From assembly GCA_030613605.1 (NCBI GenBank), contig JAUWLO010000011.1, positions 1 to 19,025 of the forward strand: 19,025 bases of DNA. Direction: 5' to 3'. Every line of letters starts with the position of its first letter. Positions within the stretch are counted from its first letter, which is position 1. Shown here one piece after another: positions 6,833-14,561 of the stretch. Under the pieces are notes generated by a model. That model did not search any database and had not been told where the DNA came from. It saw nothing but the letters and a program-made list of their open reading frames with translations. The stretch comes from Gammaproteobacteria bacterium (GTDB lineage Bacteria > Pseudomonadota > Gammaproteobacteria > SZUA-152). A program made the translations under genes and the position numbers.

Positions 6833-7441
6833 ATGGCTAATATGACGAATCTTCGGCAGGAAAGGACTCGATGGAACAGCAAACTCGCCTTCTTTAGAGG
6901 TTTCCTTCAACACCCAGATCAAGTTGGTTCCGTCGTTCCAAGTTCTAAGTTTCTAGAACAGCGTCTTGTTGATATTGCATCAATCGACAAGGCCAGGACA
7001 GTTGTGGAACTTGGCCCTGGTACCGGCGGTACCACTCAGGCCATTCTCGATGCCTTGCCAGATTATGCAATGTTCCTTGCCATTGAGCTCAATCCTGAGT
7101 TTGTATCATTGCTAGAATCCAATACAGATCCGCGTCTTATCGTTCACCATGGCAATGCCGAACAAATTGGGCAAGCCCTGGCACTTTACGATATTGCGCG
7201 TCCTGATGTAGTGGTTTCTGGGATACCTTTTTCCACTATGCCCAGTAACCTTGCACTGCGAATTCTTCATAGCATTTGGTCCTGTCTCGTTCCGGGCGGA
7301 CATTTTGTCGCTTATCAATTTCGAGGACGAGTGGCTGACTTAGGTCGAGAGTTCCTTGGGACACCAGAAATCAAAGTGGAATTACTCAATGTGCCGCCTG
7401 TAAGAGTGTATAACTGGCGTAAGCCGAGTACGCTCGAATAA
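6833..7441 (+). CDS. PmtA-type phospholipid N-methyltransferase (SAM-dependent)
   Basis: A 202-residue class I methyltransferase. 'VGSVVPSSKFLEQRL' (31-45) is typical of the N-terminus of the COG3963 phospholipid N-methyltransferase group. SAM motif I is 'VVELGPGTGGTT' (57-68), the acidic residue ending strand 2 is in 'AIELNPEF' (83-90), and the catalytic-region motif 'VVSGIPFSTMP' (about 127-137) replaces the NPPY of rRNA dimethylases. The family converts phosphatidylethanolamine stepwise to phosphatidylcholine at the membrane surface. The protein has no membrane helix, as expected of the soluble Rhodobacter-type enzyme. Start ATG is preceded by AAGGA at good spacing. A close relative acting on another substrate cannot be excluded. 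The reaction yields S-adenosylhomocysteine, the substrate of AhcY encoded 2 kb away. Confidence 0.8.
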   Translation: MANMTNLRQERTRWNSKLAFFRGFLQHPDQVGSVVPSSKFLEQRLVDIASIDKARTVVELGPGTGGTTQAILDALPDYAMFLAIELNPEFVSLLESNTDPRLIVHHGNAEQIGQALALYDIARPDVVVSGIPFSTMPSNLALRILHSIWSCLVPGGHFVAYQFRGRVADLGREFLGTPEIKVELLNVPPVRVYNWRKPSTLE

Positions 7442-7477
7442 AAAATAGAAAGCCATCAACCACAGTCAATTCAGTCT

Positions 7478-10135
7478 CTAGCTGGTTTCTTTCTTTAGAC
7501 CATAAATCCAGCCCTTTCTGGCTAACCATTTTTCTATCTCAACCGCAATTAATACAACCAGGGGCAGAGTGAAACAAACGGTTAATTCTTCCGTGGTCAA
7601 TGGCGTGGTGTGAAAGATGAGATTGAAAAACGGGTGATAGATGACTAACAATTGAAGTCCAATGGTCAGTATCACCGTGCCCAGCAAGGGGAGGTTGCCC
7701 ATCAGGCCGATACTGAAGAGTGATTCTCGTTCGGAACGAATCACAAGGGCATTCACCAATTGCGAGAAGGTCAGGACGGTAAAGACGACGGTCTGCCAGT
7801 TTTGGGAGCCACTGTGATAAGCCCAGGCCAGAGCAGCAAGGGACAGTCCGCCGATGAGCAGCCCAGTCAAGGCGATGTGTTGCCACATGCCATGGGCGAA
7901 TATGCTTTCTTCTGGGGGACGGGGTGGTCGCTGCATAATGCCGCGTTCCTGAGGCTCAGCGGACATGGCTAAGCCTGGCAGGCCATCGGTCACCAGATTG
8001 ATCCACAGGATCTGAATGGGCAGCAGAGGCAGGGGCAGTCCTAGAAAAGGTGCCAGAAAGAGGGTCCAGATCTCCCCGGAATTGCTCGTCATTGTGTATT
8101 TAATAAATTTTCGAATGTTATCGAAGATGCGCCGACCTTCACGTACGGCACGCACAATGGTGGCAAAGTTGTCGTCGGTAAGCACCATGTCGCTGGCCTC
8201 ACGCGCAACATCCGTCCCTTTCAGGCCCATGGCAATACCGATGTTGGCCCGTTTGAGGGCTGGGGCATCATTGACACCATCTCCGGTCATCGCGACATAT
8301 TCACCGCGTTTCTGTAAGGCGGTAACAATTTTAATTTTCTGTGTGGGTGACACCCGTGCATAAACATGAATATCTTTGACTTTTTGCAGGAACGCTTCCT
8401 CTGATAGCCGTTCCAGATCTTCTCCCGTAAGGACACCGTTATCGATACTGATACCTAATTGCTCGGCGATGGCCTGCGCCGTACCGGGATGATCGCCTGT
8501 GATCATGACAGGTGTTATCCCAGCAGATCGGCAGTCCTCAATGGCCTGGGTGACCTCGGGCCTGGGTGGGTCTATCAAACCAACCAGGCCGAGCAAGGTC
8601 AGCTCGGATTCCACAGATTCCACGCTTAAATCGGCAGGTAATTTGGGAAATTTCCGCATGGCGATGGCCAGAACACGATAACCATGATTCGCGAGATCAC
8701 TCGACTGCTGCAGTAGGGCCTCACTATTCAAGTCGATTTCACCCTGGGTGGTGAGCTGATGCCTGCACAAGGGAAGAATGGCCTCTGGCGCCCCTTTGCT
8801 GAAAGCGACAACAGAATCGTCCACCTGATTCAGGGTAGTCATGGTACGACGATCAGCATGGAAGGGTAGTTCGGCGAGTCTTGGCAGCGATTTTTCGAGT
8901 TCAAACTTGTCGCACTCTGCATCCAGTGCACCAAGATAGAGGGCAATTTCAGTGGGATCACCGGTGATTTGACGCTTGAAGTCTCGATTGACATTGGTGC
9001 ACAGGGCCAGTGCCCTGGTCAGCCATTGCCACAATTCGTTTCGGTCTTTACGCTGGTCGCCGGTTTCACTCAGACTATTAATGTCACGGCCGTCCGCATG
9101 AATGACGGCCAGACGCATTTCATTGAGGGTCAGCGTGCCCGTTTTATCCGCACAGATATAGGTGACTGAACCCAGGGTCTCTACAGCGGATAGCCGGCGC
9201 ACCAAGGCATTGCGTCGCCCCATTTTCTTTGCGCCAATGGCCAGCGAAATAGCCACCACCGCGGGAAGCGCTTCCGGGATTGCGGCGACGGCAATACTGA
9301 CCGCGGTCAGCAGCATGAGAAGTATTTCTTCACCACGTAGCAGACCACTGATAAAAATTATGGCGGCAATAATGAGTATGGCGACGGCGATACGCTTTCC
9401 AAAGCGTGCCAGCCTATTCTGTAATGGGGTAAGCACATCCTCTGCTTCGCGTAGCAGGGTGGCAATGCGCCCCAGCTCAGTCAAAGCGCCGGTAGCGACG
9501 GTAATGCCCATGGCATGACCACGAGTAACATGGGTGCCCTTATAGGCCATGTTAAGCCGATCCCCTATGGGGATATCCGGGGCATCGATAGCTGATGTGT
9601 GCTTGGCAACAGGCAGGGATTCCCCGGTTAACGCCGCTTCCTCCACTTCAAAATCTACCGTATCAAAAAGGCGTAAATCGCCAGGGACGATATTACCCGC
9701 TTCCAAAAATACGATATCACCGGGAACCAGGTCATCGGCAGGGATGTGCTGGATGTGACCACTTCGGCGTACATTGGCCTCGGGTGAGGTCATCTTACGT
9801 AAGGCGTCAAGGGCCCGTTCAGCACGATATTCCTGTACTGATCCAATAACAGCATTCAGTACCACAATAATCATAATAACCAGGGTGTCAGCGATTTGGC
9901 CCATGGCACCCGCAAGAATGGCCGCGACCAACAGCACGATGATCATCACATCGGCAAACTGATGCAGAAATTTCTGCAGGAAGGTGGTTTTAACCGCTTC
10001 TTCTATGGCGTTCGCACCATATTGCGTGGTACGCAGGGAGACTTCTTTTGGGTCAAGGCCGTGGCCAAGATTTACATCGAGGTCAGTGGCTACTTCTGTT
10101 GTAGTGCGGTTATGAAAAGCCTGATTTGAGTTCAT
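7478..10135 (-). CDS. P2-type Ca2+-translocating ATPase
   Basis: An 885-residue cation pump with the full P-type architecture. In order: N-terminal cation-ATPase domain; actuator loop with 'TGES' (170-173); M4 'PEALP' (287-291); phosphorylation site 'DKTGTL' with Asp at 330; nucleotide-binding 'KGAPE' (447-451); hinge 'TGDGVNDAP' (617-625); then M5 'NSGEIW' (685-690) and M6 'NLVTDGLP' (713-720). The Glu of M4, Asn/Glu of M5 and Asn-Thr-Asp of M6 match the Ca2+-coordinating residues of SERCA-like pumps, so Ca2+ (possibly Mn2+) export from the cytoplasm is likely. The ATG at 10135 is chosen; an in-frame TTG at 10150 would add five residues. Neither start has a clear Shine-Dalgarno. It is convergent with the PmtA-like gene (36 nt apart). 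A nested palindrome lies 76-108 nt upstream. Confidence 0.92.
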   Translation of the reverse strand: MNSNQAFHNRTTTEVATDLDVNLGHGLDPKEVSLRTTQYGANAIEEAVKTTFLQKFLHQFADVMIIVLLVAAILAGAMGQIADTLVIMIIVVLNAVIGSVQEYRAERALDALRKMTSPEANVRRSGHIQHIPADDLVPGDIVFLEAGNIVPGDLRLFDTVDFEVEEAALTGESLPVAKHTSAIDAPDIPIGDRLNMAYKGTHVTRGHAMGITVATGALTELGRIATLLREAEDVLTPLQNRLARFGKRIAVAILIIAAIIFISGLLRGEEILLMLLTAVSIAVAAIPEALPAVVAISLAIGAKKMGRRNALVRRLSAVETLGSVTYICADKTGTLTLNEMRLAVIHADGRDINSLSETGDQRKDRNELWQWLTRALALCTNVNRDFKRQITGDPTEIALYLGALDAECDKFELEKSLPRLAELPFHADRRTMTTLNQVDDSVVAFSKGAPEAILPLCRHQLTTQGEIDLNSEALLQQSSDLANHGYRVLAIAMRKFPKLPADLSVESVESELTLLGLVGLIDPPRPEVTQAIEDCRSAGITPVMITGDHPGTAQAIAEQLGISIDNGVLTGEDLERLSEEAFLQKVKDIHVYARVSPTQKIKIVTALQKRGEYVAMTGDGVNDAPALKRANIGIAMGLKGTDVAREASDMVLTDDNFATIVRAVREGRRIFDNIRKFIKYTMTSNSGEIWTLFLAPFLGLPLPLLPIQILWINLVTDGLPGLAMSAEPQERGIMQRPPRPPEESIFAHGMWQHIALTGLLIGGLSLAALAWAYHSGSQNWQTVVFTVLTFSQLVNALVIRSERESLFSIGLMGNLPLLGTVILTIGLQLLVIYHPFFNLIFHTTPLTTEELTVCFTLPLVVLIAVEIEKWLARKGWIYGLKKETS

Positions 10136-10210
10136 GTTGTTTGTACGCAAGTACAGATTAGATCTTTGTATTTTTTAACATGATAGATCAGCCTGGGGAA
10201 TTTAAGTGCC

Positions 10211-10243
10211 ATTTCTAACATATGTTAGACATAGGTTAGAAAT
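10211..10243. promoter_or_regulatory. Nested inverted repeat upstream of the Ca2+-ATPase
   Basis: ATTTCTAAC (10211-10219) is perfectly inverted as GTTAGAAAT (10235-10243). Inside it lies a 14-bp perfect palindrome, CTAACATATGTTAG (10215-10228), so the pentamer CTAAC/GTTAG occurs three times. The right arm overlaps the stop codon of the phosphoribosyltransferase. It may be an operator for the ATPase gene, or a hairpin at the end of the phosphoribosyltransferase mRNA. There is no T-run on the minus strand directly after it. Confidence 0.45.
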
Positions 10244-10853
10244 GTGATGATGAGGTAGTTCGCGTAATAGTTTCACGTAATAGCTTCAGAGTAATTTTAA
10301 TGCTGAACTGCTCTGCCAGTTGCTGTTGTATCTCGGCAAGGTTCTGCGGGGGTGGGCTAAGACGTGTAATGAATGCATTGATGTCTTCATGTATCGCCCA
10401 TGGGTAGATTAACCAACGCCATTTAATAATTCTTTTGGCAAAATAATCCACCTGGTATTGGGTCACCCGCTTGTCATGCATGACAGCCGTTCGCACCTCC
10501 TGGGGTTGGAAACCCTGAATATGTTCTACAGCCAGCTGCAAAGTGTCGCCACTGTCGTTCACATCATCCACAATCAAAACACGTTGATCTTTGATATCCA
10601 CACAGAGTGGATAGCGTATAACCGCTTCGGCCTGTTTGTCCGAGCCTGACAAATAGTGCTCGATCTTGATACTGGTCAGGGCCATGATATCCAGAGCATC
10701 ACACACCAGGCGTGCAGGTATGTAACCGCCACGGCCAACTGCTACCACTACATTGGGTTTATAGTTAGAGGCCTGTATCAAGCCAGATAAACGGTGGCAG
10801 AGGCGATGAACCTCACCCCAGGAAACCAACTCGCAAGCTAGAGTATCCGGCAT
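10236..10853 (-). CDS. Purine-type phosphoribosyltransferase (COG2236-like)
   Basis: A 205-residue type I phosphoribosyltransferase. The PRPP-binding loop 'VLIVDDVNDSGDTL' is textbook, and 'VVVAVGRGGYIPARL' upstream is the conserved non-proline cis-peptide/PPi loop region. The opening 'LVSWGEVHRLCHRLSGLI' matches the hypoxanthine/xanthine phosphoribosyltransferase group of COG2236. Members salvage 6-oxopurines with PRPP; which base is used cannot be seen. The 'WRWLIYPWAIHED' segment is the C-terminal base-recognition region and also recurs in this group. The remaining 50 residues, rich in leucine, are less conserved. The ATG at 10853 has no good Shine-Dalgarno. It reads toward the Ca2+-ATPase with 100 nt between and diverges from the hibernation-factor gene. 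Confidence 0.82.
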   Translation of the reverse strand: MPDTLACELVSWGEVHRLCHRLSGLIQASNYKPNVVVAVGRGGYIPARLVCDALDIMALTSIKIEHYLSGSDKQAEAVIRYPLCVDIKDQRVLIVDDVNDSGDTLQLAVEHIQGFQPQEVRTAVMHDKRVTQYQVDYFAKRIIKWRWLIYPWAIHEDINAFITRLSPPPQNLAEIQQQLAEQFSIKITLKLLRETITRTTSSSHF

Positions 10854-10994
10854 ATTTAAAAGATAGTTTGTTCCATAAGGTAAAGCACGTATTCCTGGAC
10901 TATTATTAACATGTAGGAAAGCTTTAAAGAAAATACAAAGGAGTTTAACCAGGCATTTTGTTCAGGAGCCTAACCATAAAGATGGGGGGAAGCA

Positions 10995-11561
10995 ATGCAA
11001 CAACCGCTACAAATCACCTTTCGAGATATTCCACATTCAGAAAATGTAGAAGTCGTCGTCCGCGAAAAGGCGGAGAAATTAGATCAATTCTTTGACAAAA
11101 TAATGACCTGTCGGGTCATGGTCGAATCACCACACTCACATCATCATCAGGGCAGGCTTTACCACGTACGTGTAGACATCACCGTTCCTGGGGCTGAGCT
11201 GATAGCAAGTCGATCTCCAGATAAACATCATGCACATGAAGATGTCTACGTGGCGATTCGTGATGCCTTCGATGAGGCTAAACGGCAATTACAGGATTAC
11301 AAACGCAAACTTGAAGGTAAAATCAAAGCACATGAAACACCGCCTCATGGGCAGGTATATGAATTGGTGCCAGATCAAGACTACGGCAGGATTCAGACCG
11401 AAGATGGTAGAGACATCTACTTTCACCGCAACAGCGTCGTGCGTGGAGACTATGATGATTTAGAAATTGGTAGCGAGGTGCGGTTTGTAGAGGAGGCCGG
11501 TGAGGAAGGGCCTCAGGCCAGTACCGTTCATGTTGTAGGGAAACATCATATTGCCGATTAG
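10995..11561 (+). CDS. Ribosome hibernation factor (HPF/RaiA-type) fused to a cold-shock-like domain
   Basis: 188 residues in two domains. Residues 1-112 form an HPF/RaiA-like domain: 'LQITFRDIPHSENVEVVVREKAEKLDQF' is split here across 5-32, followed by a basic helix (DEAKRQLQDYKRKLEGKI, 93-110) that would contact the decoding region of the 30S subunit. Residues 118-180 form a cold-shock/OB-fold domain: 'YGRIQTEDGRDIYFHRNSV' (130-148) aligns with the K-G-(Y/F)-GFI...VFVHFSAI RNA-binding motif, though one aromatic of the first motif is replaced. A His-rich patch (HSHHHQGRLYH, 48-57) interrupts strand 2/3. This two-domain form is known in proteobacteria and is likely to silence ribosomes in stasis. 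Start ATG follows GGGGGAAGC, a good ribosome-binding site. No -35/-10 pair stood out in the 141-nt divergent spacer. Confidence 0.9.
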   Translation: MQQPLQITFRDIPHSENVEVVVREKAEKLDQFFDKIMTCRVMVESPHSHHHQGRLYHVRVDITVPGAELIASRSPDKHHAHEDVYVAIRDAFDEAKRQLQDYKRKLEGKIKAHETPPHGQVYELVPDQDYGRIQTEDGRDIYFHRNSVVRGDYDDLEIGSEVRFVEEAGEEGPQASTVHVVGKHHIAD

Positions 11562-11689
11562 TTATCGATTCGATGCTTACTAAGGAGTACGTAAGTATGT
11601 GAAAGCTAGGATATGGTCTACTTTGGGATACAGGTTGTTCATATAAAAGAATTATGGATTTCACAAAGACGGTTTATGCGCACATAGTC

Positions 11690-11695
11690 AGGAGG
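11690..11695 (+). promoter_or_regulatory. Ribosome-binding site that fixes the DUF302 start
   Basis: A perfect AGGAGG lies nine bases before the ATG at 11705. It shows that translation begins there, not at the in-frame ATG at 11654, and so exposes a typical signal peptide. Confidence 0.8.
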
Positions 11696-11704
11696 ACACA
11701 CACC

Positions 11705-12226
11705 ATGAACATAACAGCATATCAACGGATCGTAGGAGCATTACTGCTAGTTTTTCTGAGCTTAACAGTTGGCTCACTTTATGTGCAGGCGGCAGAGAAT
11801 CCCGCATTCTGGAAATACAAGGTAAAAGGTGATTTCGCAACTGTTCTGTCCGACATCAAATCCGGTTTAGAGGCGGATCAGTTCCTCATTACCGGCGAGG
11901 AGAACCTGTCCAAAGGGCTGGAAAATAACAAACAGATATTCGGCGAAGATAAATGGAACACTATCGGCTTCGGTAATGTGACCGCAGTTCATTTCTGTTC
12001 TATGGTATTCAATCAGGAAGTCTTTAACATCAACATGGACTGGTCCATATTGTGTCCGTTTAAAGTGGTTGCGTACACCATGAAAGCGGTACCGCAGGAA
12101 GTCACCATACTCACGGTACGACCCAGCTATCTCTTGAAAAAAGATCGCCACAAGAAAGCCAAGAAAATCGGAAAACGCATGGATCAACGCATCATCAATG
12201 CCATTAAAGCCGGTGTATCGCCATAG
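11705..12226 (+). CDS. Exported DUF302 domain protein
   Basis: A 173-residue protein beginning with a signal peptide: a short polar start, a hydrophobic core 'IVGALLLVFLSLTVGSLYV' and a likely cleavage at 'QAAENPA' near residue 31. The mature part carries DUF302 (PF03625) features: a long helix-like segment 'DFATVLSDIKSGLEADQFLI', then 'VHFCSMVFNQEVF' and 'ILCPFKVVAYT', equivalent to the HFCNP...LPC-VVYE core of the family. Two cysteines are spaced like those seen in the family and may be close in space. DUF302 proteins are usually periplasmic, of unknown role, and often occur near sulfur or redox genes. The start is fixed by AGGAGG. It stands alone between the hibernation gene and the SRPBCC operon. 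Confidence 0.8.
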   Translation: MNITAYQRIVGALLLVFLSLTVGSLYVQAAENPAFWKYKVKGDFATVLSDIKSGLEADQFLITGEENLSKGLENNKQIFGEDKWNTIGFGNVTAVHFCSMVFNQEVFNINMDWSILCPFKVVAYTMKAVPQEVTILTVRPSYLLKKDRHKKAKKIGKRMDQRIINAIKAGVSP

Positions 12227-12393
12227 ACTCTGGAGATGAGGTTGATGACATTGGATAAGTCGCCGATCAACACAACGGATATTTAACGGCGGTTGAATGC
12301 AGGAGTACCCTATTGGCATTTTCCTGAGCAGGTAAAGGAGGGAGCTGTTCGGCATTCTCATGGATTGAGAAATTTGCCGCTAGTTTTTTTACC

Positions 12394-12843
12394 ATGCTGT
12401 CCATTAGAGAAACCATTGAGATTAAGGCTAGTCCGGAGACGGTGTTCGACTTAATCGTTCGGGTCGAAGACTTTTCCCTGTATACAGGTATCATTAGCGA
12501 GATCAAGGCGATCGCAGCCGACACTTACCGCTGGCGAGTACGGGTCGGCGGTATATCTCTCGATTGGGACACCGTGGTCACGGAATGTGTACGGCCCAGT
12601 ACTTTTGCCTGGCGCTCGATCAGGGGCGTTATTAACTCAGGTTCTTATCACTTGGCACCGTCTCCTGTTGGTACTGTCGTATCCTTTATGATGGAGTATC
12701 GTCTGCCGAACCGACTCTTGGAAATGGCGCTTACCCCGTTGGTAGACCCATTAATTAGAAAAGTGAGTTCAGAGATACTAGCTGCAGTTAAGGAACGGCT
12801 TGAAGCTAAGGCAACAGACTCAAGGGGCATGGGGGAGGGATAA
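12394..12843 (+). CDS. SRPBCC-fold (polyketide cyclase/START-like) protein
   Basis: A 149-residue helix-grip protein. 'IRETIEIKASPETVFDLI' (4-21) is the usual first strand plus helix of SRPBCC/Polyketide_cyc2 proteins. A run of antiparallel strands follows ('YRWRVRVGGISLDWDTVVTE', 'TFAWRS', 'GSYHLAPSP', 'TVVSFMMEYRLP'), then the long C-terminal helix (PLIRKVSSEILAAVKERLEAK, shown in part, about 118-138) that closes the hydrophobic cavity. Such proteins bind lipids, aromatics or cofactors; the ligand is unknown. The start ATG has no close ribosome-binding site; AGGAGG near 12337 is too distant. It stops 20 nt before the MIP18-family gene, which in turn touches the MFS gene, so the three form an operon. 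Confidence 0.8.
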   Translation: MLSIRETIEIKASPETVFDLIVRVEDFSLYTGIISEIKAIAADTYRWRVRVGGISLDWDTVVTECVRPSTFAWRSIRGVINSGSYHLAPSPVGTVVSFMMEYRLPNRLLEMALTPLVDPLIRKVSSEILAAVKERLEAKATDSRGMGEG

Positions 12844-12863
12844 CATGTGCATGGGATTGGTTA

Positions 12864-13169
12864 ATGGTAACTCATGATCAGGTAATGGAGGCTCTGCGCC
12901 AGGTTGTGGATCCTGAACTGGGGATCAACATCGTGGATCTTGGTCTGATCTATAACGTAGATGTGCAGGACGGTGACGTGCGCGTTACCATGACCATGAC
13001 GACGCCTGGCTGCCCATTGGTAGGTAATCTGCTCGGTATGGCAGACATGGTAATTCGACAAACCGTTCCGGGTGTGACGACCGTCGAGGTTGAGCTGGTG
13101 TGGGACCCTCCATGGGATCCAACAAGAATGTCAGAGGCCGCCAAAATACAGCTGGGATTGATCAAGTAA
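12864..13169 (+). CDS. MIP18-family (DUF59) iron-sulfur/metal-sulfur cluster assembly factor
   Basis: A 101-residue protein with the whole MIP18/SufT/PaaD-like signature: 'ALRQVVDPELGINIVDLGLI' opens the fold (10-29), 'VTMTMTTPGCPLVG' holds the conserved reactive cysteine (about residue 51), and 'VWDPPWDPTRMSEAAKIQL' closes it. Family members help insert or mature Fe-S clusters on target proteins. Start ATG 12864 fits the family N-terminus (VTHDQVMEAL). The gene ends with TAA directly before the MFS start at 13170 (ATCAAGTAAATG), so translation of the two is likely coupled. Its target is unknown; none of the neighbours is an obvious Fe-S enzyme except the radical SAM protein 3.5 kb away. Confidence 0.9.
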   Translation: MVTHDQVMEALRQVVDPELGINIVDLGLIYNVDVQDGDVRVTMTMTTPGCPLVGNLLGMADMVIRQTVPGVTTVEVELVWDPPWDPTRMSEAAKIQLGLIK

Positions 13170-14396
13170 ATGCCGCTTACGGAGGTGCCATGCACGCGCA
13201 CGTTTCGTTCCCTTCGGCACCGTAATTTTCGCCTCTTCTATTTCGGACAGCTGATTTCCATCACCGGCATCTGGATGCAGCATGTCGCACAGGCGTGGCT
13301 GGTGTACCGCATGACCGAATCCAGTTTCATGCTAGGGCTAGTAAGTGCAACCGCACTGGTTCCCATCCTATTGTTCGGCCTGCCTGGCGGGGTGCTTGCC
13401 GACCGCCTGTCCCGCTATCGGTTGTTTATAGTCACCCAGCTGCTTGCCATGATTCAGGCGTTTACTCTTTGTGTTCTGACATTGGCTGGCTGGGTACAAA
13501 TTTGGCATGTACTGGTATTGGCTTTTCTCTTGGGGTTGGTGCATGCCTTGGAGATGCCAGCCCGTCATTCATTCGTCGCCGAGCTGGTGCCGCGCGAAGA
13601 CTTGCCCAATGCTGTCGCATTAAATTCCAGTCAGATCCATCTAGCACGGTTCATTGGTCCGGCGATTGCTGGTTGGCTCGTAGCCTGGGTTGGCGAGGGA
13701 TTGGTGTTCCTGATCAACGGGATGACTTTTGTTGCGGTCATCGTTGCTTTGCTGGCATTGCGCTTACCGAGCCGAGCGCAAGCAGCAAGGCATGAACAAC
13801 GGAGCAGAGGTGTAGGGGAAGGATTACGCTTTGCTTGGCGCCATCTCGATATCCGTGGCGTACTCTCGATGGTGGGGAGGGTGAGCCTGGTGGGGACTTC
13901 GGCAGCTGTGCTGATGCCTGTATTTGTGGCACAGGTCTTTCATAGTGGGGCGCAAAGTCTCGGCTTGCTACTCGGCATGATGGGTGGCGGATCACTCGTG
14001 GGCGCGTTAATGCTGGCCCGGCGTAAAAAGACTGTCGGTCTCGAGAGCATCGTTGCCGCAGGTGGGATCGTGGCTGGGGTGGCACTGATATTGTTCGCGC
14101 TCACTCACACACTATGGCTGGCGCTCCTGATCCTCCCAGCGGTTGGATTTTCCTTGACCATGGTCATTGCCTCCAGCAATGCTTTTCTCCAACTTACAAC
14201 GCCTGATTCACTTCGTGGACGCGTTATGTCACTGTACACCGTGACATTCCATGGCTTGATGCCTTTAGGTGTGCTGATGGTGGGGGCTCTTGCCGAATAT
14301 GTCGGGGCTTCACTTACCGTTATGGTTTGCGGTGTGTTCTTATTCCTGACCGCTTCGGTTTTTGCTTTTGCCTTTCGGCGTGTTGCGCACACCTAA
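13170..14396 (+). CDS. MFS transporter (MFS_3 / enterobactin-exporter-like)
   Basis: A 408-residue, 12-TM major facilitator. 'RTFRSLRHRNFRLFYFGQLI' (10-29) and 'GIWMQHVAQAWLVYRMT' match the TM1 entry of the EntS/MFS_3 group. 'GGVLADRLSRYRL' is the conserved loop 2-3 motif, and 'SLRGRVMSLYTVTFHGLMP' in the second half matches the family's 'R-GR-V-S-L' loop. These proton-driven exporters carry siderophores or drugs; the cargo is not evident. The gene starts at the base after the preceding stop. The DNA is visibly more GC-rich than the flanks. A hairpin with a short T-run lies just after the stop. Confidence 0.88.
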   Translation: MPLTEVPCTRTFRSLRHRNFRLFYFGQLISITGIWMQHVAQAWLVYRMTESSFMLGLVSATALVPILLFGLPGGVLADRLSRYRLFIVTQLLAMIQAFTLCVLTLAGWVQIWHVLVLAFLLGLVHALEMPARHSFVAELVPREDLPNAVALNSSQIHLARFIGPAIAGWLVAWVGEGLVFLINGMTFVAVIVALLALRLPSRAQAARHEQRSRGVGEGLRFAWRHLDIRGVLSMVGRVSLVGTSAAVLMPVFVAQVFHSGAQSLGLLLGMMGGGSLVGALMLARRKKTVGLESIVAAGGIVAGVALILFALTHTLWLALLILPAVGFSLTMVIASSNAFLQLTTPDSLRGRVMSLYTVTFHGLMPLGVLMVGALAEYVGASLTVMVCGVFLFLTASVFAFAFRRVAHT

Positions 14397-14401
14397 ACCT
14401 A

Positions 14402-14428
14402 AGCCGCGCACTTAACGGCTCATTTTTC
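14402..14428 (+). terminator. Rho-independent-like terminator after the MFS gene
   Basis: Stem AGCCG (14402-14406) / CGGCT (14416-14420) with a 9-nt loop is followed by CATTTTTC (14421-14428). It is embedded in a wider inverted repeat, CCTAAG (14398-14403) / CTTAGG (14441-14446). It starts six bases after the MFS stop, the right place to end the SRPBCC-MIP18-MFS operon. The stem is short. Confidence 0.5.
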
Positions 14429-14510
14429 AAAGTGATTTGACTTAGGCCCGAGCCACTTTCTATCACTGTGTTAACTGGCGCACTTCGAGAGACTATCAAG
14501 AGCCCAGAAT

Positions 14511-14541
14511 CGGCAGCCTTTGGTGTCACTTAAGGCTGCCG
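14511..14541. terminator. Strong stem-loop between convergent MFS and CBS genes
   Basis: CGGCAGCCTT (14511-14520) pairs perfectly with AAGGCTGCCG (14532-14541) across an 11-nt loop, a ten-base-pair GC-rich stem. It begins 21 nt past the CBS gene stop (14562, minus strand) and after the MFS gene, so it can serve as a terminator in both directions. There is no T-run on either side. Confidence 0.5.
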
Positions 14542-14561
14542 GCGTCTGGTATTCCTGGTTG

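Noticed and set aside
7447..7490. Terminator between the convergent PmtA-like and Ca2+-ATPase genes
   Set aside because: AGAAAGCCA and TGGTTTCT pair only with a bulge and a 27-nt loop; the arm overlaps the ATPase coding end. Too weak to annotate.
11654..11704. Upstream start for the DUF302 gene
   Set aside because: It would hide the signal peptide behind 17 residues and has no ribosome-binding site, while AGGAGG directly precedes the ATG at 11705.
12227..12393. Tiny ORF MTLDKSPINTTDI with a nearby purine-rich stretch, and the GTTGAT...ATCAAC repeat
   Set aside because: Thirteen codons with no family and a 6-bp inverted repeat with a long loop are expected by chance.
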